Below, in pieces: positions 17,098 to 25,402 of a DNA stretch of 64,000 nucleotides. The notes under the pieces were generated by a model. That model saw only the letters and a list, made by a program, of their open reading frames with translations. It made no database searches and had not been told where the DNA came from. A program made the translations under genes and the position numbers. The stretch lies in the NCBI RefSeq assembly GCF_000425125.1, contig NZ_KE384309.1:83379-147378 (forward strand). Reading direction: 5' to 3'. Each line of letters begins with the position of its first letter. Position 1 is the stretch's first letter. This DNA is from Paenibacillus taiwanensis DSM 18679 (lineage in GTDB: Bacteria; Bacillota; Bacilli; Paenibacillales; Paenibacillaceae).

Positions 17098-18464
17098 TCA
17101 GATCCTTATATATACGTGTTGTCCTGACATTTTTAGTGTCCGTTATCGCGGGCACGATCATTTCCTTTTTTGTTTCAACTTTGTTATTTGAAGAAAAACT
17201 AAACGAAAACGCACAAATCAACATTCGTAACTTTGGCCAAGACATTGTCCGGATTTACAAGACTCTTCCGTTAAGTGAAGCGGAATCGTTCGTAAGTGAA
17301 ATGAAGATGCTTAATTCCTATCATATTCGGATTTACGAAGCAACGGGGCAATTTCAATCCTACGGTAAACTTAACGGACACAACCCTACCCCGGTAACAC
17401 AGGAGCAACTAAAGAAAGTATTAGGTGGAGGCGTTGTTCAAGACAATCCGAACGGAATTGCTAAGATTTTGTTGGGGCTGCCGTTGAAGACGGAAAAGGG
17501 AACAAAAGCGATGTTCCTGGAGATGCTCGCCCCTCCTTCCTCCTCCTTTGTTACGATGTGGGCATCGATCTTTGCAACTTGTTCATTGATTGCAGGAAGC
17601 TTAATTATTCTGGTGGCCTCCATCTTTTTGGTAAGACCGATCAAAAAGCTGACAAAGGCGACCAAACGGATAGCGGCTGGGGATTTCAACGTTAAGCTGA
17701 ATATTAAGCAAACGGGTGAGCTGGGTACTTTGGCGCGCAGCTTCGAAGAGATGATGCACGATTTGCAGCAACTGGAGCAGATGCGCAGGGAATTCGTAAC
17801 GAATGTGTCGCACGAGGTGCAGTCTCCGCTTACCTCGATATCGGGCTATGCGCAAGCACTTAAGCAAGTAAACCTAGCAGACCCTGAACGAAGCCGCTAT
17901 CTTGATATTATCATCGCTGAAGCGAAGCGGATGTCCAAGATGAGTGACAGCCTGCTTAAGCTGAGTTTGCTTGAAGCGCAGTCACAGCAGCTTCGCTTGG
18001 CCACACTTAGCCTTGATGAACAGATCAGACGGGTAATCGTCGCGCTCCAGCCGCAATGGTCTGCCCGCAGCATCCGTTTTGAGCTCCAATTGAAGGCCGT
18101 CCGCATAACGGCTGATCATGATCTTTTAAATCAGGTATGGACGAACATCATTGGCAACAGCATCAAATTTTCCATGGATGGCGGCATCATTGACATCAGC
18201 ATCAAGCAAGAGGCCAAAAATGTGACCGTCCAAATATCCGATAGGGGCATCGGTATTTCTTTGGAGGACCAAAAGCGTATATTCGAACGGTTTTTTAAGG
18301 CAGATCGCTCACACAGCCGGAAGTATGGCGGCAGCGGTATGGGACTTGCTATCGTTAAACAAATTGTATCGCTTCATCAAGGTGAAATTCGAGTGGAAAG
18401 TGAACCGGACCAAGGAACGACATTTTTTGTAACCTTGCCAATCATGACACCAACAGATAGTTAG
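17094..18464 (+). CDS. Sensor histidine kinase
   Basis: This membrane sensor kinase partners with the preceding regulator. Transmembrane segments lie at about residues 8-32 and 153-180, with an extracellular sensor of about 120 residues between them. A HAMP linker follows at 180-230. The HisKA box VSHEVQSPLTS has phosphoacceptor H240, and the ATPase domain has RGIGI and GSGMGLAI. Its 456 residues are complete. The extracellular loop has no domain I recognise, so the signal is unknown. A strong terminator follows at 18506. Confidence 0.93.
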   Translation: MIRSLYIRVVLTFLVSVIAGTIISFFVSTLLFEEKLNENAQINIRNFGQDIVRIYKTLPLSEAESFVSEMKMLNSYHIRIYEATGQFQSYGKLNGHNPTPVTQEQLKKVLGGGVVQDNPNGIAKILLGLPLKTEKGTKAMFLEMLAPPSSSFVTMWASIFATCSLIAGSLIILVASIFLVRPIKKLTKATKRIAAGDFNVKLNIKQTGELGTLARSFEEMMHDLQQLEQMRREFVTNVSHEVQSPLTSISGYAQALKQVNLADPERSRYLDIIIAEAKRMSKMSDSLLKLSLLEAQSQQLRLATLSLDEQIRRVIVALQPQWSARSIRFELQLKAVRITADHDLLNQVWTNIIGNSIKFSMDGGIIDISIKQEAKNVTVQISDRGIGISLEDQKRIFERFFKADRSHSRKYGGSGMGLAIVKQIVSLHQGEIRVESEPDQGTTFFVTLPIMTPTDS

Positions 18465-18505
18465 ATTCATAGGGTATCAATCGAATTGACTAGACCGCGT
18501 TCTCC

Positions 18506-18558
18506 ATGCTGCGGCTCACGTGCAAGCTTCCTTGTATGTGAGCCGCAGCATTTTTTTT
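18506..18558 (+). terminator. Strong intrinsic terminator after the sensor kinase gene
   Basis: ATGCTGCGGCTCAC at 18506-18519 pairs perfectly with 18538-18551, followed by eight T residues. A diverged copy of the same hairpin lies at 19765, so the terminator belongs to the duplicated unit. Confidence 0.93.
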
Positions 18559-18560
18559 GC

Positions 18561-18602
18561 TTGTTCATGTTCAGTTCATATTGTCGTCACGGGGAGTACA
18601 TC
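18561..18602 (+). promoter_or_regulatory. TTCAT-repeat promoter element, copy 1
   Basis: Two TTCAT direct repeats are exactly 11 bases apart (starts 18564 and 18575), the arrangement bound by OmpR-family regulators. The second repeat forms a poor -35 (TTCATA) and TACATC at 18597-18602 a -10 box with a 16-base spacer. The conserved core TCGTCACGGGGAGTACATC lies between and over them. It precedes the first hydrolase gene. Confidence 0.75.
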
Positions 18603-18675
18603 TCTACTGTATATGCTTGCTTAATGGTCCGTTTAATGCAGGCCAATATAGACATAACGACAGGAGAAGATGCAA

Positions 18676-19698
18676 GTGAAACTACGCGAGGTAAAGAAAG
18701 AGGACTTGGACACACCAACAGACAAAAAAACAACTAGTAAGAAGAAAAAATGGCTTGGCATTTTACTAAAAGTGTTAGCAGGATTGGTTATAGCAATCGT
18801 ACTTTTTTTAGCCATTGTGTTTATAGTTAATGTGATCAGCAACAAATCAGAGGAAGGAAAAATAAAACCCTATGGACAGTTTGTAACCGTTGATGGAAAA
18901 AATATGAATGTTTTAATTCAAGGACAAGGCCAAGAAACAGTCGTGCTGCTGCCAGGCTTGGGAACAGGAACACCAGCACTTGATTTTAAGCCGCTAGTAG
19001 AAGAGTTATCACCCTTTTACAAAGTTGCAGTGATTGAGCCTTTTGGTTATGGATTAAGTGATGGAACGGATAAGGAACGAAGTACAGAAAATATTGTAAG
19101 TGAAATTCATGAAGCTTTACAGCGTCTTAACATTGATCGATATATTTTAATGGCTCACTCCATTTCAGGCATTTACGGACTAGATTATGTGAACAAATAT
19201 GAACACGAAGTGAGTGCATTTGTCGGGATCGATAGCAGTGCTCCCAAGCAATACGGTGATAAGGTTGTTGAATCTCCAATATCAAATACAACAATTACGC
19301 TGCTCAAAAAATCAGGTTTAGCCAGATTAATAATGAAACTAAGTGCTGACCCCTATGCTAAAATACCCGTTGATGATGAAACAAAAGAACAAATGAGAAT
19401 TCTTTCTTTCAAAAACTTCAGAAATCCCACTATTGTGAATGAAATAGAAAGTAGGTCTTCTAATTTTAAGGCAACTGAAAATTTAACATTCCCAAAAAAC
19501 CTGCCTGTTATATTCTTTTTACAACCGGATAGTACAGGCATTGAAGGATGGTCAAAACTACATGAAGAGCAAGTAAAAGATTCTGTACTTGGAAAAGTGA
19601 TGACATTGGAAGGAACCCATTATTTACACCATACCCAATCAAAAGCAATCGCTGAACATTTTAGAACATTTATGGACGAAGTAAAGAAGGACAAGTAG
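18676..19698 (+). CDS. Membrane-anchored alpha/beta hydrolase, paralogue 1
   Basis: This is an alpha/beta-hydrolase of about 340 residues with a basic N-terminus and one transmembrane helix near residues 30-55; the catalytic domain is probably outside the cell. The oxyanion region is VVLLPGLGTGTPALDF, the nucleophile elbow AHSISG and the late catalytic histidine stretch THYLHHT. An upstream ATG at 18670 exists, but GTG 18676 has better spacing from AGGAG and aligns with the starts of the other members. The substrate is unknown. Its promoter element, terminator and coding region are repeated in the next two genes. Confidence 0.85.
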   Translation: MKLREVKKEDLDTPTDKKTTSKKKKWLGILLKVLAGLVIAIVLFLAIVFIVNVISNKSEEGKIKPYGQFVTVDGKNMNVLIQGQGQETVVLLPGLGTGTPALDFKPLVEELSPFYKVAVIEPFGYGLSDGTDKERSTENIVSEIHEALQRLNIDRYILMAHSISGIYGLDYVNKYEHEVSAFVGIDSSAPKQYGDKVVESPISNTTITLLKKSGLARLIMKLSADPYAKIPVDDETKEQMRILSFKNFRNPTIVNEIESRSSNFKATENLTFPKNLPVIFFLQPDSTGIEGWSKLHEEQVKDSVLGKVMTLEGTHYLHHTQSKAIAEHFRTFMDEVKKDK

Positions 19699-19764
19699 AT
19701 GATTTTTATTATGACGGATAGATTGTAACTATTGCTTTATCTAAACATGTCCCTCGTATTATCC

Positions 19765-19817
19765 ATGCTGCGGCATCATGTGCAAGCTTCCTTGCATGTC
19801 ATGTCGCAGCATTTTTT
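19765..19817 (+). terminator. Terminator after hydrolase paralogue 1
   Basis: ATGCTGCG at 19765-19772 pairs with CGCAGCAT at 19805-19812, with an inner TGCAAG/CTTGCA stem and a T run. It is a diverged copy of the hairpin at 18506. Confidence 0.85.
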
Positions 19818-19820
19818 CGC

Positions 19821-19862
19821 TTGTTCATATTCAGTTCATATTGTCGTCATGGGGAGTACATC
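19821..19862 (+). promoter_or_regulatory. TTCAT-repeat promoter element, copy 2
   Basis: This 42-base element is nearly identical to copy 1: TTCAT repeats 11 bases apart, then TCGTCATGGGGAGTACATC. Confidence 0.75.
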
Positions 19863-19936
19863 TTTGTTAGTTACACTTTCATTAGTCGCACCGATAAGGT
19901 AACGGAACAAACAGATCAGGACAGGAGTAGATGAGC

Positions 19937-20917
19937 GTGACACAAGCAGAGGCAAAGAAAACGGGGAATGGAGCAAAATTGAAGAAAGTACGCAGTATTT
20001 TACTTAAAGTTATAGCAGCAATCGTTATCGTTATTGTTCTGTTTCTAGGGATTGTTTATATTATGAATGTGATAAGTACGAACTCGGAGAAAAAACAAAT
20101 AGAGCCCTATGGTCAGCATGTATCTGTAGACGGGAAAAATATGAACGTGCTCATTCAAGGAACAGGCGAAGAAACGATTGTGCTGCTGCCGGGCTTTGGA
20201 ACAGCTACGCCAGCACTTGATTTTAAGCTGCTAATCGATCAATTATCTCCCTATTACAAAGTGGTCGCAGTTGAGCCTTTTGGCTATGGATTAAGTGATG
20301 AAACGGAAAAAGAGCGAACGACAGAAAATATTGTGGATGAAGTTCATGAAGCGTTACAGCAGCTTAATATGAACCGCTACATCCTTATGGGTCACTCGAT
20401 TGCAGGTATTTACGGCATTGATTATGTGAACAAATATCGAGAAGAGGTGACAGCATTTGTCGGAATCGACAGCAGTGTGCCGACTCAACCAGGGATGGAT
20501 GTCAAATTCCCATTAAAAAAATTAGAATTCCTTAAAAAATCAGGTCTTTTACGATTTGCTCTTAAATTTAGTGCTGACCCTTATGAGGGCTTGGCATTCG
20601 ATGAAAAAACCGTAGAGCAAATGAATTTGATCACGAAACAAGTTAGTAACAATGACACAATGTTGAATGAAATGGATCATATTGGATCTAATTTTAAAGG
20701 TGCTCAAGGCTTAACATTCCCACAAGACCTTCCTCTTCTTCTTTTTGTACAGTCGAACAATAAGGATAGAAAAGAATGGGTACCTTTGCATGAAGAGCAG
20801 GGTAAAGAATCGGTGCATGGGAAAGTCATTCTCATGGAAGGGTCCCACTATTTGCACCATACCAAGTTCAAAGAAATCGCGGAAAACGTTAGAGCGTATA
20901 TGAAAGAAGTAAAGTAA
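19937..20917 (+). CDS. Membrane-anchored alpha/beta hydrolase, paralogue 2
   Basis: This is the second hydrolase of the tandem family, 326 residues from GTG 19937. That start aligns with the ATG of paralogue 3 (both continue Met-Thr-Gln-Ala-Glu); ATG 19931 is an alternative. One N-terminal transmembrane helix covers about residues 22-46. The catalytic elements are VLLPGFGTATPALDF, GHSIAG and SHYLHHT. Between the helix and the elbow it is very similar to its neighbours (PYGQHVSVDGKNMNVLIQG). It has its own promoter element and its own terminator. Confidence 0.85.
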   Translation: MTQAEAKKTGNGAKLKKVRSILLKVIAAIVIVIVLFLGIVYIMNVISTNSEKKQIEPYGQHVSVDGKNMNVLIQGTGEETIVLLPGFGTATPALDFKLLIDQLSPYYKVVAVEPFGYGLSDETEKERTTENIVDEVHEALQQLNMNRYILMGHSIAGIYGIDYVNKYREEVTAFVGIDSSVPTQPGMDVKFPLKKLEFLKKSGLLRFALKFSADPYEGLAFDEKTVEQMNLITKQVSNNDTMLNEMDHIGSNFKGAQGLTFPQDLPLLLFVQSNNKDRKEWVPLHEEQGKESVHGKVILMEGSHYLHHTKFKEIAENVRAYMKEVK

Positions 20918-20981
20918 ATATACGGAGGAGGGCGCAGCACAGCAGCTAAGACCAGATTGAGCAAATATCCATAAGCAGTAG

Positions 20982-21007
20982 AAAAACCGCCTTTTGGGCG
21001 GTTTTTT
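20982..21007 (+). terminator. Terminator after hydrolase paralogue 2
   Basis: AAAAACCGCC and GGCGGTTTTTT form a short, strong GC stem with a T run. Confidence 0.92.
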
Positions 21008-21134
21008 ATTGTGCAGTTGACATATGAAATGTGATCATATGGTAGGAATGGTTTGGCTAAGCCCTTATATGTTCGTTGGTGACCGCAGGCGTGTGGTAAG
21101 CTTTATTTCAGAAGTTGACGCAGCATTTATTTTC

Positions 21135-21176
21135 TTGTTCATGCTCAGTTCATATTGACGTCATGGGGAGTACATT
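21135..21176 (+). promoter_or_regulatory. TTCAT-repeat promoter element, copy 3
   Basis: This third 42-base copy has TTCAT repeats 11 bases apart, then ACGTCATGGGGAGTACATT. A remnant of the duplicated hairpin's right arm (GCAGCATTTA) lies just upstream. Confidence 0.75.
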
Positions 21177-21246
21177 TTCGTGGATTAAAATTTCCTGTGT
21201 GAGCCTATTTAAGGATAGCTCAATAACAAGGGCAGGGGACGGTCAA

Positions 21247-22227
21247 ATGACACAAGCAGAGAAATGGAACACGAGGAATCAAACGAGAAGCAATAAAGTA
21301 CGAAGTATATTCATAAAAGTAATCGGAGCCATCATTATAGCCATCGCACTTTTTTTACTTATTGTTTATACCGTTAATCTTATTTGTAATCAATCGGAGT
21401 TAAGGAGATTAGAGCCCTACGGCCAGCACGTAGCTGTAGACGGGAAAAATATGAATGTTATGATTCAAGGAGCAGGTGAAGAAACGGTGGTACTCCTACC
21501 TGGTCTTGGAACAGCGGCACCCGCACTGGACTTTAAACCGCTAATCGAAGAGCTATCTCCCTTCTACAAAGTTGTTGTTGTTGAGCCTTTTGGTTATGGA
21601 TTAAGTGATCTAACCGAAAAGGAACGAACCACAGACAATATTGTCAGTGAAATTCACGAAGCTTTACAGGGTCTTAACGTTACACGTTATATTCTCATGG
21701 GCCACTCCATTTCAGGCGTTTACGGACTCGAATATGTGAATAAATATGAAAACGAGGTCATTGCATTTGTCGGGCTTGATAGCAGTGTCCCAACGCTAAC
21801 GGAAAAAGTTGATTCTTCACAATTAGAAATGGTTAAACTGTTCAAAAAATCAGGTCTCTCCAGATTGTCTATAAAATTGGGGAAAGACCCATTGGCTGCA
21901 CTGCCCTATGATGATCAAACGAAAGAACAAATGAGAATACTTATGCACAAAAACATATTTAATTCTAACGTATTAAATGAAATTGTACATATGGAATCAA
22001 ATTTTAAAGCAGCTGAAAGGGTATCATTCCCGAAAAATTTTCCTATTATTTTCTTTATCCAAGCCAATCATCCTGTTACGGATCGATGGGTACCCGAGCA
22101 TGAAGCGCAATTAAAAAATTCTGTACATGGAAAAATGATGCTGTTTGAAGCCGATCATTATATCCACCGGACAAGAGCTAAGGAAATTACAGAGAACTTG
22201 AGAGAATTTATGGGGGAAATAAACTAA
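21247..22227 (+). CDS. Membrane-anchored alpha/beta hydrolase, paralogue 3
   Basis: This is the third hydrolase of the series, 326 residues, exactly the length of paralogue 2. The open frame extends upstream to 21115, but that part contains the promoter element, so ATG 21247 is the real start. It has one N-terminal transmembrane helix, VLLPGLGTAAPALDF, the elbow GHSISG and a late histidine in ADHYIHRT. The conserved catalytic residues suggest that it is active. No clear terminator follows. Confidence 0.85.
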   Translation: MTQAEKWNTRNQTRSNKVRSIFIKVIGAIIIAIALFLLIVYTVNLICNQSELRRLEPYGQHVAVDGKNMNVMIQGAGEETVVLLPGLGTAAPALDFKPLIEELSPFYKVVVVEPFGYGLSDLTEKERTTDNIVSEIHEALQGLNVTRYILMGHSISGVYGLEYVNKYENEVIAFVGLDSSVPTLTEKVDSSQLEMVKLFKKSGLSRLSIKLGKDPLAALPYDDQTKEQMRILMHKNIFNSNVLNEIVHMESNFKAAERVSFPKNFPIIFFIQANHPVTDRWVPEHEAQLKNSVHGKMMLFEADHYIHRTRAKEITENLREFMGEIN

Positions 22228-22467
22228 ATATATGTATTTGCGAGAATTTTTGACTATAGAGCTCATTTTCCCTTCATAGGTTACCGTATAAGTTTGAAAC
22301 CTTAAAGTGGCAGGTAATATTTATTGTAATGTGACAGCTCCGGAAGACTCATTCTGGCGAGATTGATAGAAATTTGAAATATCCATTTTATAATATTTCG
22401 GATACAAATGGTCTTGCGAGGTGCCCTACGAATCTGAATTTAATTTTGAATTGAAAGTGGTATAAGA

Positions 22468-22872
22468 ATGAACACAAAAATTAGCATCGTAGGTAAAATT
22501 ATATCTGGTGTATTGATTTCAATTGTTCTTTCAATATTTCTGACATTTACAGGTTATGACACCTTTGAACTTTCTAATTTAATCCCCATTTTTACGGTCA
22601 CTTTTTGTCTTACTGTATTAATAGGAATACCCTGTTCGATTATTACTGATGTAATCTGCTGCAAAATTCAGGGGATAATTTTGCATACAATAGCAGGGCT
22701 CGGCTTACACCTTTTATTTGCAGGGGTGACGGCATATTTATTTATTATGAATGATAATACTCTTAATTATGATATTTTTATATTTTCGATAATTTCATCA
22801 GCGGTAGGGCTATGGCTAATTGATACGATCTTAAGGAACTGGAAAAATATTTTTAATATCTCCAAGAGTTAA
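22468..22872 (+). CDS. Small four-helix membrane protein, unknown
   Basis: I do not recognise this 134-residue protein. It has four hydrophobic helices (about residues 8-28, 38-60, 70-92, 100-120) and a short basic tail. It is clearly more AT-rich than its neighbours, and the ribosome binding site is weak (AAAGTGG). It lies between the third hydrolase and the fourth promoter element, without a TTCAT element of its own. It could be a late insertion into the cluster or an immunity-type membrane protein; neither is shown. Confidence 0.55.
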   Translation: MNTKISIVGKIISGVLISIVLSIFLTFTGYDTFELSNLIPIFTVTFCLTVLIGIPCSIITDVICCKIQGIILHTIAGLGLHLLFAGVTAYLFIMNDNTLNYDIFIFSIISSAVGLWLIDTILRNWKNIFNISKS

Positions 22873-23041
22873 AGTCGATACTTCATTATTAGTTGCAATA
22901 GGACAAGATGTCAGGACAAAAAACAGTACAGTTAAACGAACACTGTCTAAAAAATTATTTACTATTGACCTAGACAATCCGCCAAGTAATATCCTATTTT
23001 CCGTATAAGAACTATGTTGGTGCCGCAATAGTTTTATGTGC

Positions 23042-23083
23042 TTGTTCATACTCCGTTCATACTGTCGTCACGGGGAGTACATC
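23042..23083 (+). promoter_or_regulatory. TTCAT-repeat promoter element, copy 4
   Basis: The fourth 42-base copy has TTCAT repeats 11 bases apart, then TCGTCACGGGGAGTACATC. It precedes a gene unrelated to the hydrolases, so the element is conserved for regulation and is not only a by-product of hydrolase duplication. Confidence 0.78.
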
Positions 23084-23154
23084 TTCGTTGGATAAGCTAT
23101 GTATGGCTAGATTAAAGGAGCCAAATATACTAACGAGGACAGGAGAAGATGCTC

Positions 23155-25281
23155 GTGAAACGAAGTGAGGAAATGAAAAAGAGAATGGGCGCGAGTGCAG
23201 CGAACAAACGAACTTTCATAGCTGCTTTTACATTGGTGCTAACCATGTTGGCTCCATTGTCTGCAATGGCCGCGCCTGCTACGAACAATAGCAGTCAGCT
23301 TACTTTTGATAGCACTAAGAAAATAGCAATCGAGAAGGCGAAGATACTAACAGAAACTTACGGTACTACGAGTGTACAGTATGCTCTTATTGATGATGGA
23401 GAGATTGTGATTTCTGGGCAGGCCGGAAAAAACGACCTCAAGGGTCAAGTGCCGCTTACGTCAAATACGATCTACGGTATAGGCTCAACTAGTAAAATGA
23501 TGCTCACAACGGCTGTTATGAAGCTCGTGGATGATGGAAAGATAGATTTAGACGTTCCCGTTGTGAAATATATTTCTGAGTTTAAAATGAAAGACGATCG
23601 TTACCAACAAATTACACCACGCATGCTGCTCAATCATTCCTCAGGTCTATTGGGCTCATCAAGCCATAATGCGGCCTTGTATGGAGATCATGACACATTC
23701 GCACATGATACTTTTTTAGCGCAACTTGCGACTCAAAACTTGAAGGCAGATCCAGGCGCATACTCCGTCTACTGTAATGACGGTTTTACGTTAGCTGAGA
23801 TTCTGGTCGAGCGAGTTAGCGGTATGAGCTTTACTGCCTTTATTCACAAATTTATTACGGTGCCTCTTGGTATGAACCATACGAAAACACCGCAGGATTT
23901 GTTGGATCCAACGAAGATGGCAGCGGTTTATTCCCCTGCTTATGAGGGACAGCTTCCAAAAGAAAACTACAATATCATTGCGACAGGAGGCATTTACTCT
24001 ACAGCTGAAGATCTCGCCAAATTTTCGCAAATTTTTACAGGACAAGTTAAAGGTATTTTATCAAGTAAGTCGTTAGAAGATATGGCGCAAGAAGAATACA
24101 AAAGAGGTATGTGGCCAGAGGATAGTGATACGTCTATCTCTTACGGATTAGGGTGGGATAGTGTGAACTTGTTCCCATTTAACGAATACGGCATCAAGGC
24201 GGTTACAAAGGGCGGAGATACCTCATCTTATCATTCATCATTAGTGGTGCTGCCGGAATACAACATGGCTGCTGCGGTTACCTCTTCAGGCGGCTCAAGC
24301 GCAACAGATCAGCTTATTGCGAATGAACTTTTGTTAAGCGCACTTCAGGAGAAAGATATGATTAAAGAACGGAAGCCTGTGAAGTCATTTGGACTACCTG
24401 TAAAAGCAAATAGGCCACAGGAATTATCCCAGCATGCTGGTATTTATAGTGGTGTATCAGGTCAACTCATGAAGGTAGAACTGAATGCTGGTGAACCATT
24501 GTCAGTAGTCATGCTTACAACTCCAAACAAGCCTACTCAAACGTATACGTATACGACGGATGGTTCTTTTGTAAACGATAAAGGGACAGAGAAATTGAAA
24601 TTCATTGTAGAGAAAAATGGGCGTACTTATTTGTGGTCCCGTTTGTATTTAACGATACCAGGCCTTGGGCAGTTAGCTTTTTCAGAATATAAAGCAGAAA
24701 AGCTTGAATTGGGTGAATTATCAAACGATATTCGCGACGCATGGGAAAAGCGGGAAGGTCAAAAATATTATTCGTTAAATGAGAAATATACATCAATTTT
24801 GTACCTTAATGGGAATACCATTATACCTCTTGATTTCCTTAAAGAGGTTCCCGGATATGTCTCGAATCATAAAATTGTTGGAGCAAACAAAGCCGTAAAT
24901 CAACAGCAAATCCCTGGTATGGCGGGGCGTGACTTGAGGGAAATTGAGTTCTTTAAGCACGATGGCTTGGAGTATGTTACAACTGGAGGTAACATATTTG
25001 CTACTGAGGAAGTAGTGAAGCCGCTCCATACGGGTACGCATTCTTTAACAACGATTCAAGCGGACGGTTATGCCAAATGGTACTCAGTGCCTGCGGCAGC
25101 CAAAGGAAAGGTAATGACAGTTAAGCTGCCTTCACATGGCGCTTTTGTTGTATATAATGAAGCTGGTAGATGTATAAATCATACTGTAGTCAGCGGTAAT
25201 AATCAGGTCGTATTACCGGAGAACGGCAGGATCGTATTTGCTGGCGAGGTTGGTGCCAAATTTGAGATTTCATTGAACTAA
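23155..25281 (+). CDS. Secreted beta-lactamase-family serine hydrolase, paralogue 1
   Basis: This is a large secreted serine hydrolase of the class C beta-lactamase/penicillin-binding superfamily, 708 residues. A signal peptide ends after about residue 42 (AMAAPA). The SxxK motif is STSK in YGIGSTSKM, and the YxN motif is YCN in [13 protein letters not shown]. Beyond about residue 400, some 300 residues form an accessory region with beta-rich repeats. GTG 23155 is preferred over ATG 23149 because of its spacing from AGGAG and by analogy with the hydrolase genes. The TTCAT-repeat promoter suggests control by the upstream two-component system. It may act on peptidoglycan peptides, D-amino-acid esters or beta-lactams. 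Confidence 0.85.
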   Translation: MKRSEEMKKRMGASAANKRTFIAAFTLVLTMLAPLSAMAAPATNNSSQLTFDSTKKIAIEKAKILTETYGTTSVQYALIDDGEIVISGQAGKNDLKGQVPLTSNTIYGIGSTSKMMLTTAVMKLVDDGKIDLDVPVVKYISEFKMKDDRYQQITPRMLLNHSSGLLGSSSHNAALYGDHDTFAHDTFLAQLATQNLKADPGAYSVYCNDGFTLAEILVERVSGMSFTAFIHKFITVPLGMNHTKTPQDLLDPTKMAAVYSPAYEGQLPKENYNIIATGGIYSTAEDLAKFSQIFTGQVKGILSSKSLEDMAQEEYKRGMWPEDSDTSISYGLGWDSVNLFPFNEYGIKAVTKGGDTSSYHSSLVVLPEYNMAAAVTSSGGSSATDQLIANELLLSALQEKDMIKERKPVKSFGLPVKANRPQELSQHAGIYSGVSGQLMKVELNAGEPLSVVMLTTPNKPTQTYTYTTDGSFVNDKGTEKLKFIVEKNGRTYLWSRLYLTIPGLGQLAFSEYKAEKLELGELSNDIRDAWEKREGQKYYSLNEKYTSILYLNGNTIIPLDFLKEVPGYVSNHKIVGANKAVNQQQIPGMAGRDLREIEFFKHDGLEYVTTGGNIFATEEVVKPLHTGTHSLTTIQADGYAKWYSVPAAAKGKVMTVKLPSHGAFVVYNEAGRCINHTVVSGNNQVVLPENGRIVFAGEVGAKFEISLN

Positions 25282-25311
25282 TAATTACGTGCGCACTGTT
25301 TTCTAAAATGT

Positions 25312-25348
25312 AAACGCCAATTGGATGAGAGAATCCAATTGGCGTTTT
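25312..25348. terminator. Bidirectional terminator between convergent genes
   Basis: AAACGCCAATTGGAT at 25312-25326 pairs perfectly with 25333-25347. The stem is flanked by A and T residues, so it can serve both converging transcripts. Confidence 0.88.
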
Positions 25349-25402
25349 GTATTCCATGTTTATTTACAACAAATAAAGTGTGACGATTTACTCTTACTCT
25401 TG

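Noticed and set aside
22863..23011. Open stretch after the small membrane protein gene that could encode about 48 residues
   Set aside because: No start codon or binding site, and an in-frame stop lies just upstream; possibly a remnant but not supportable.
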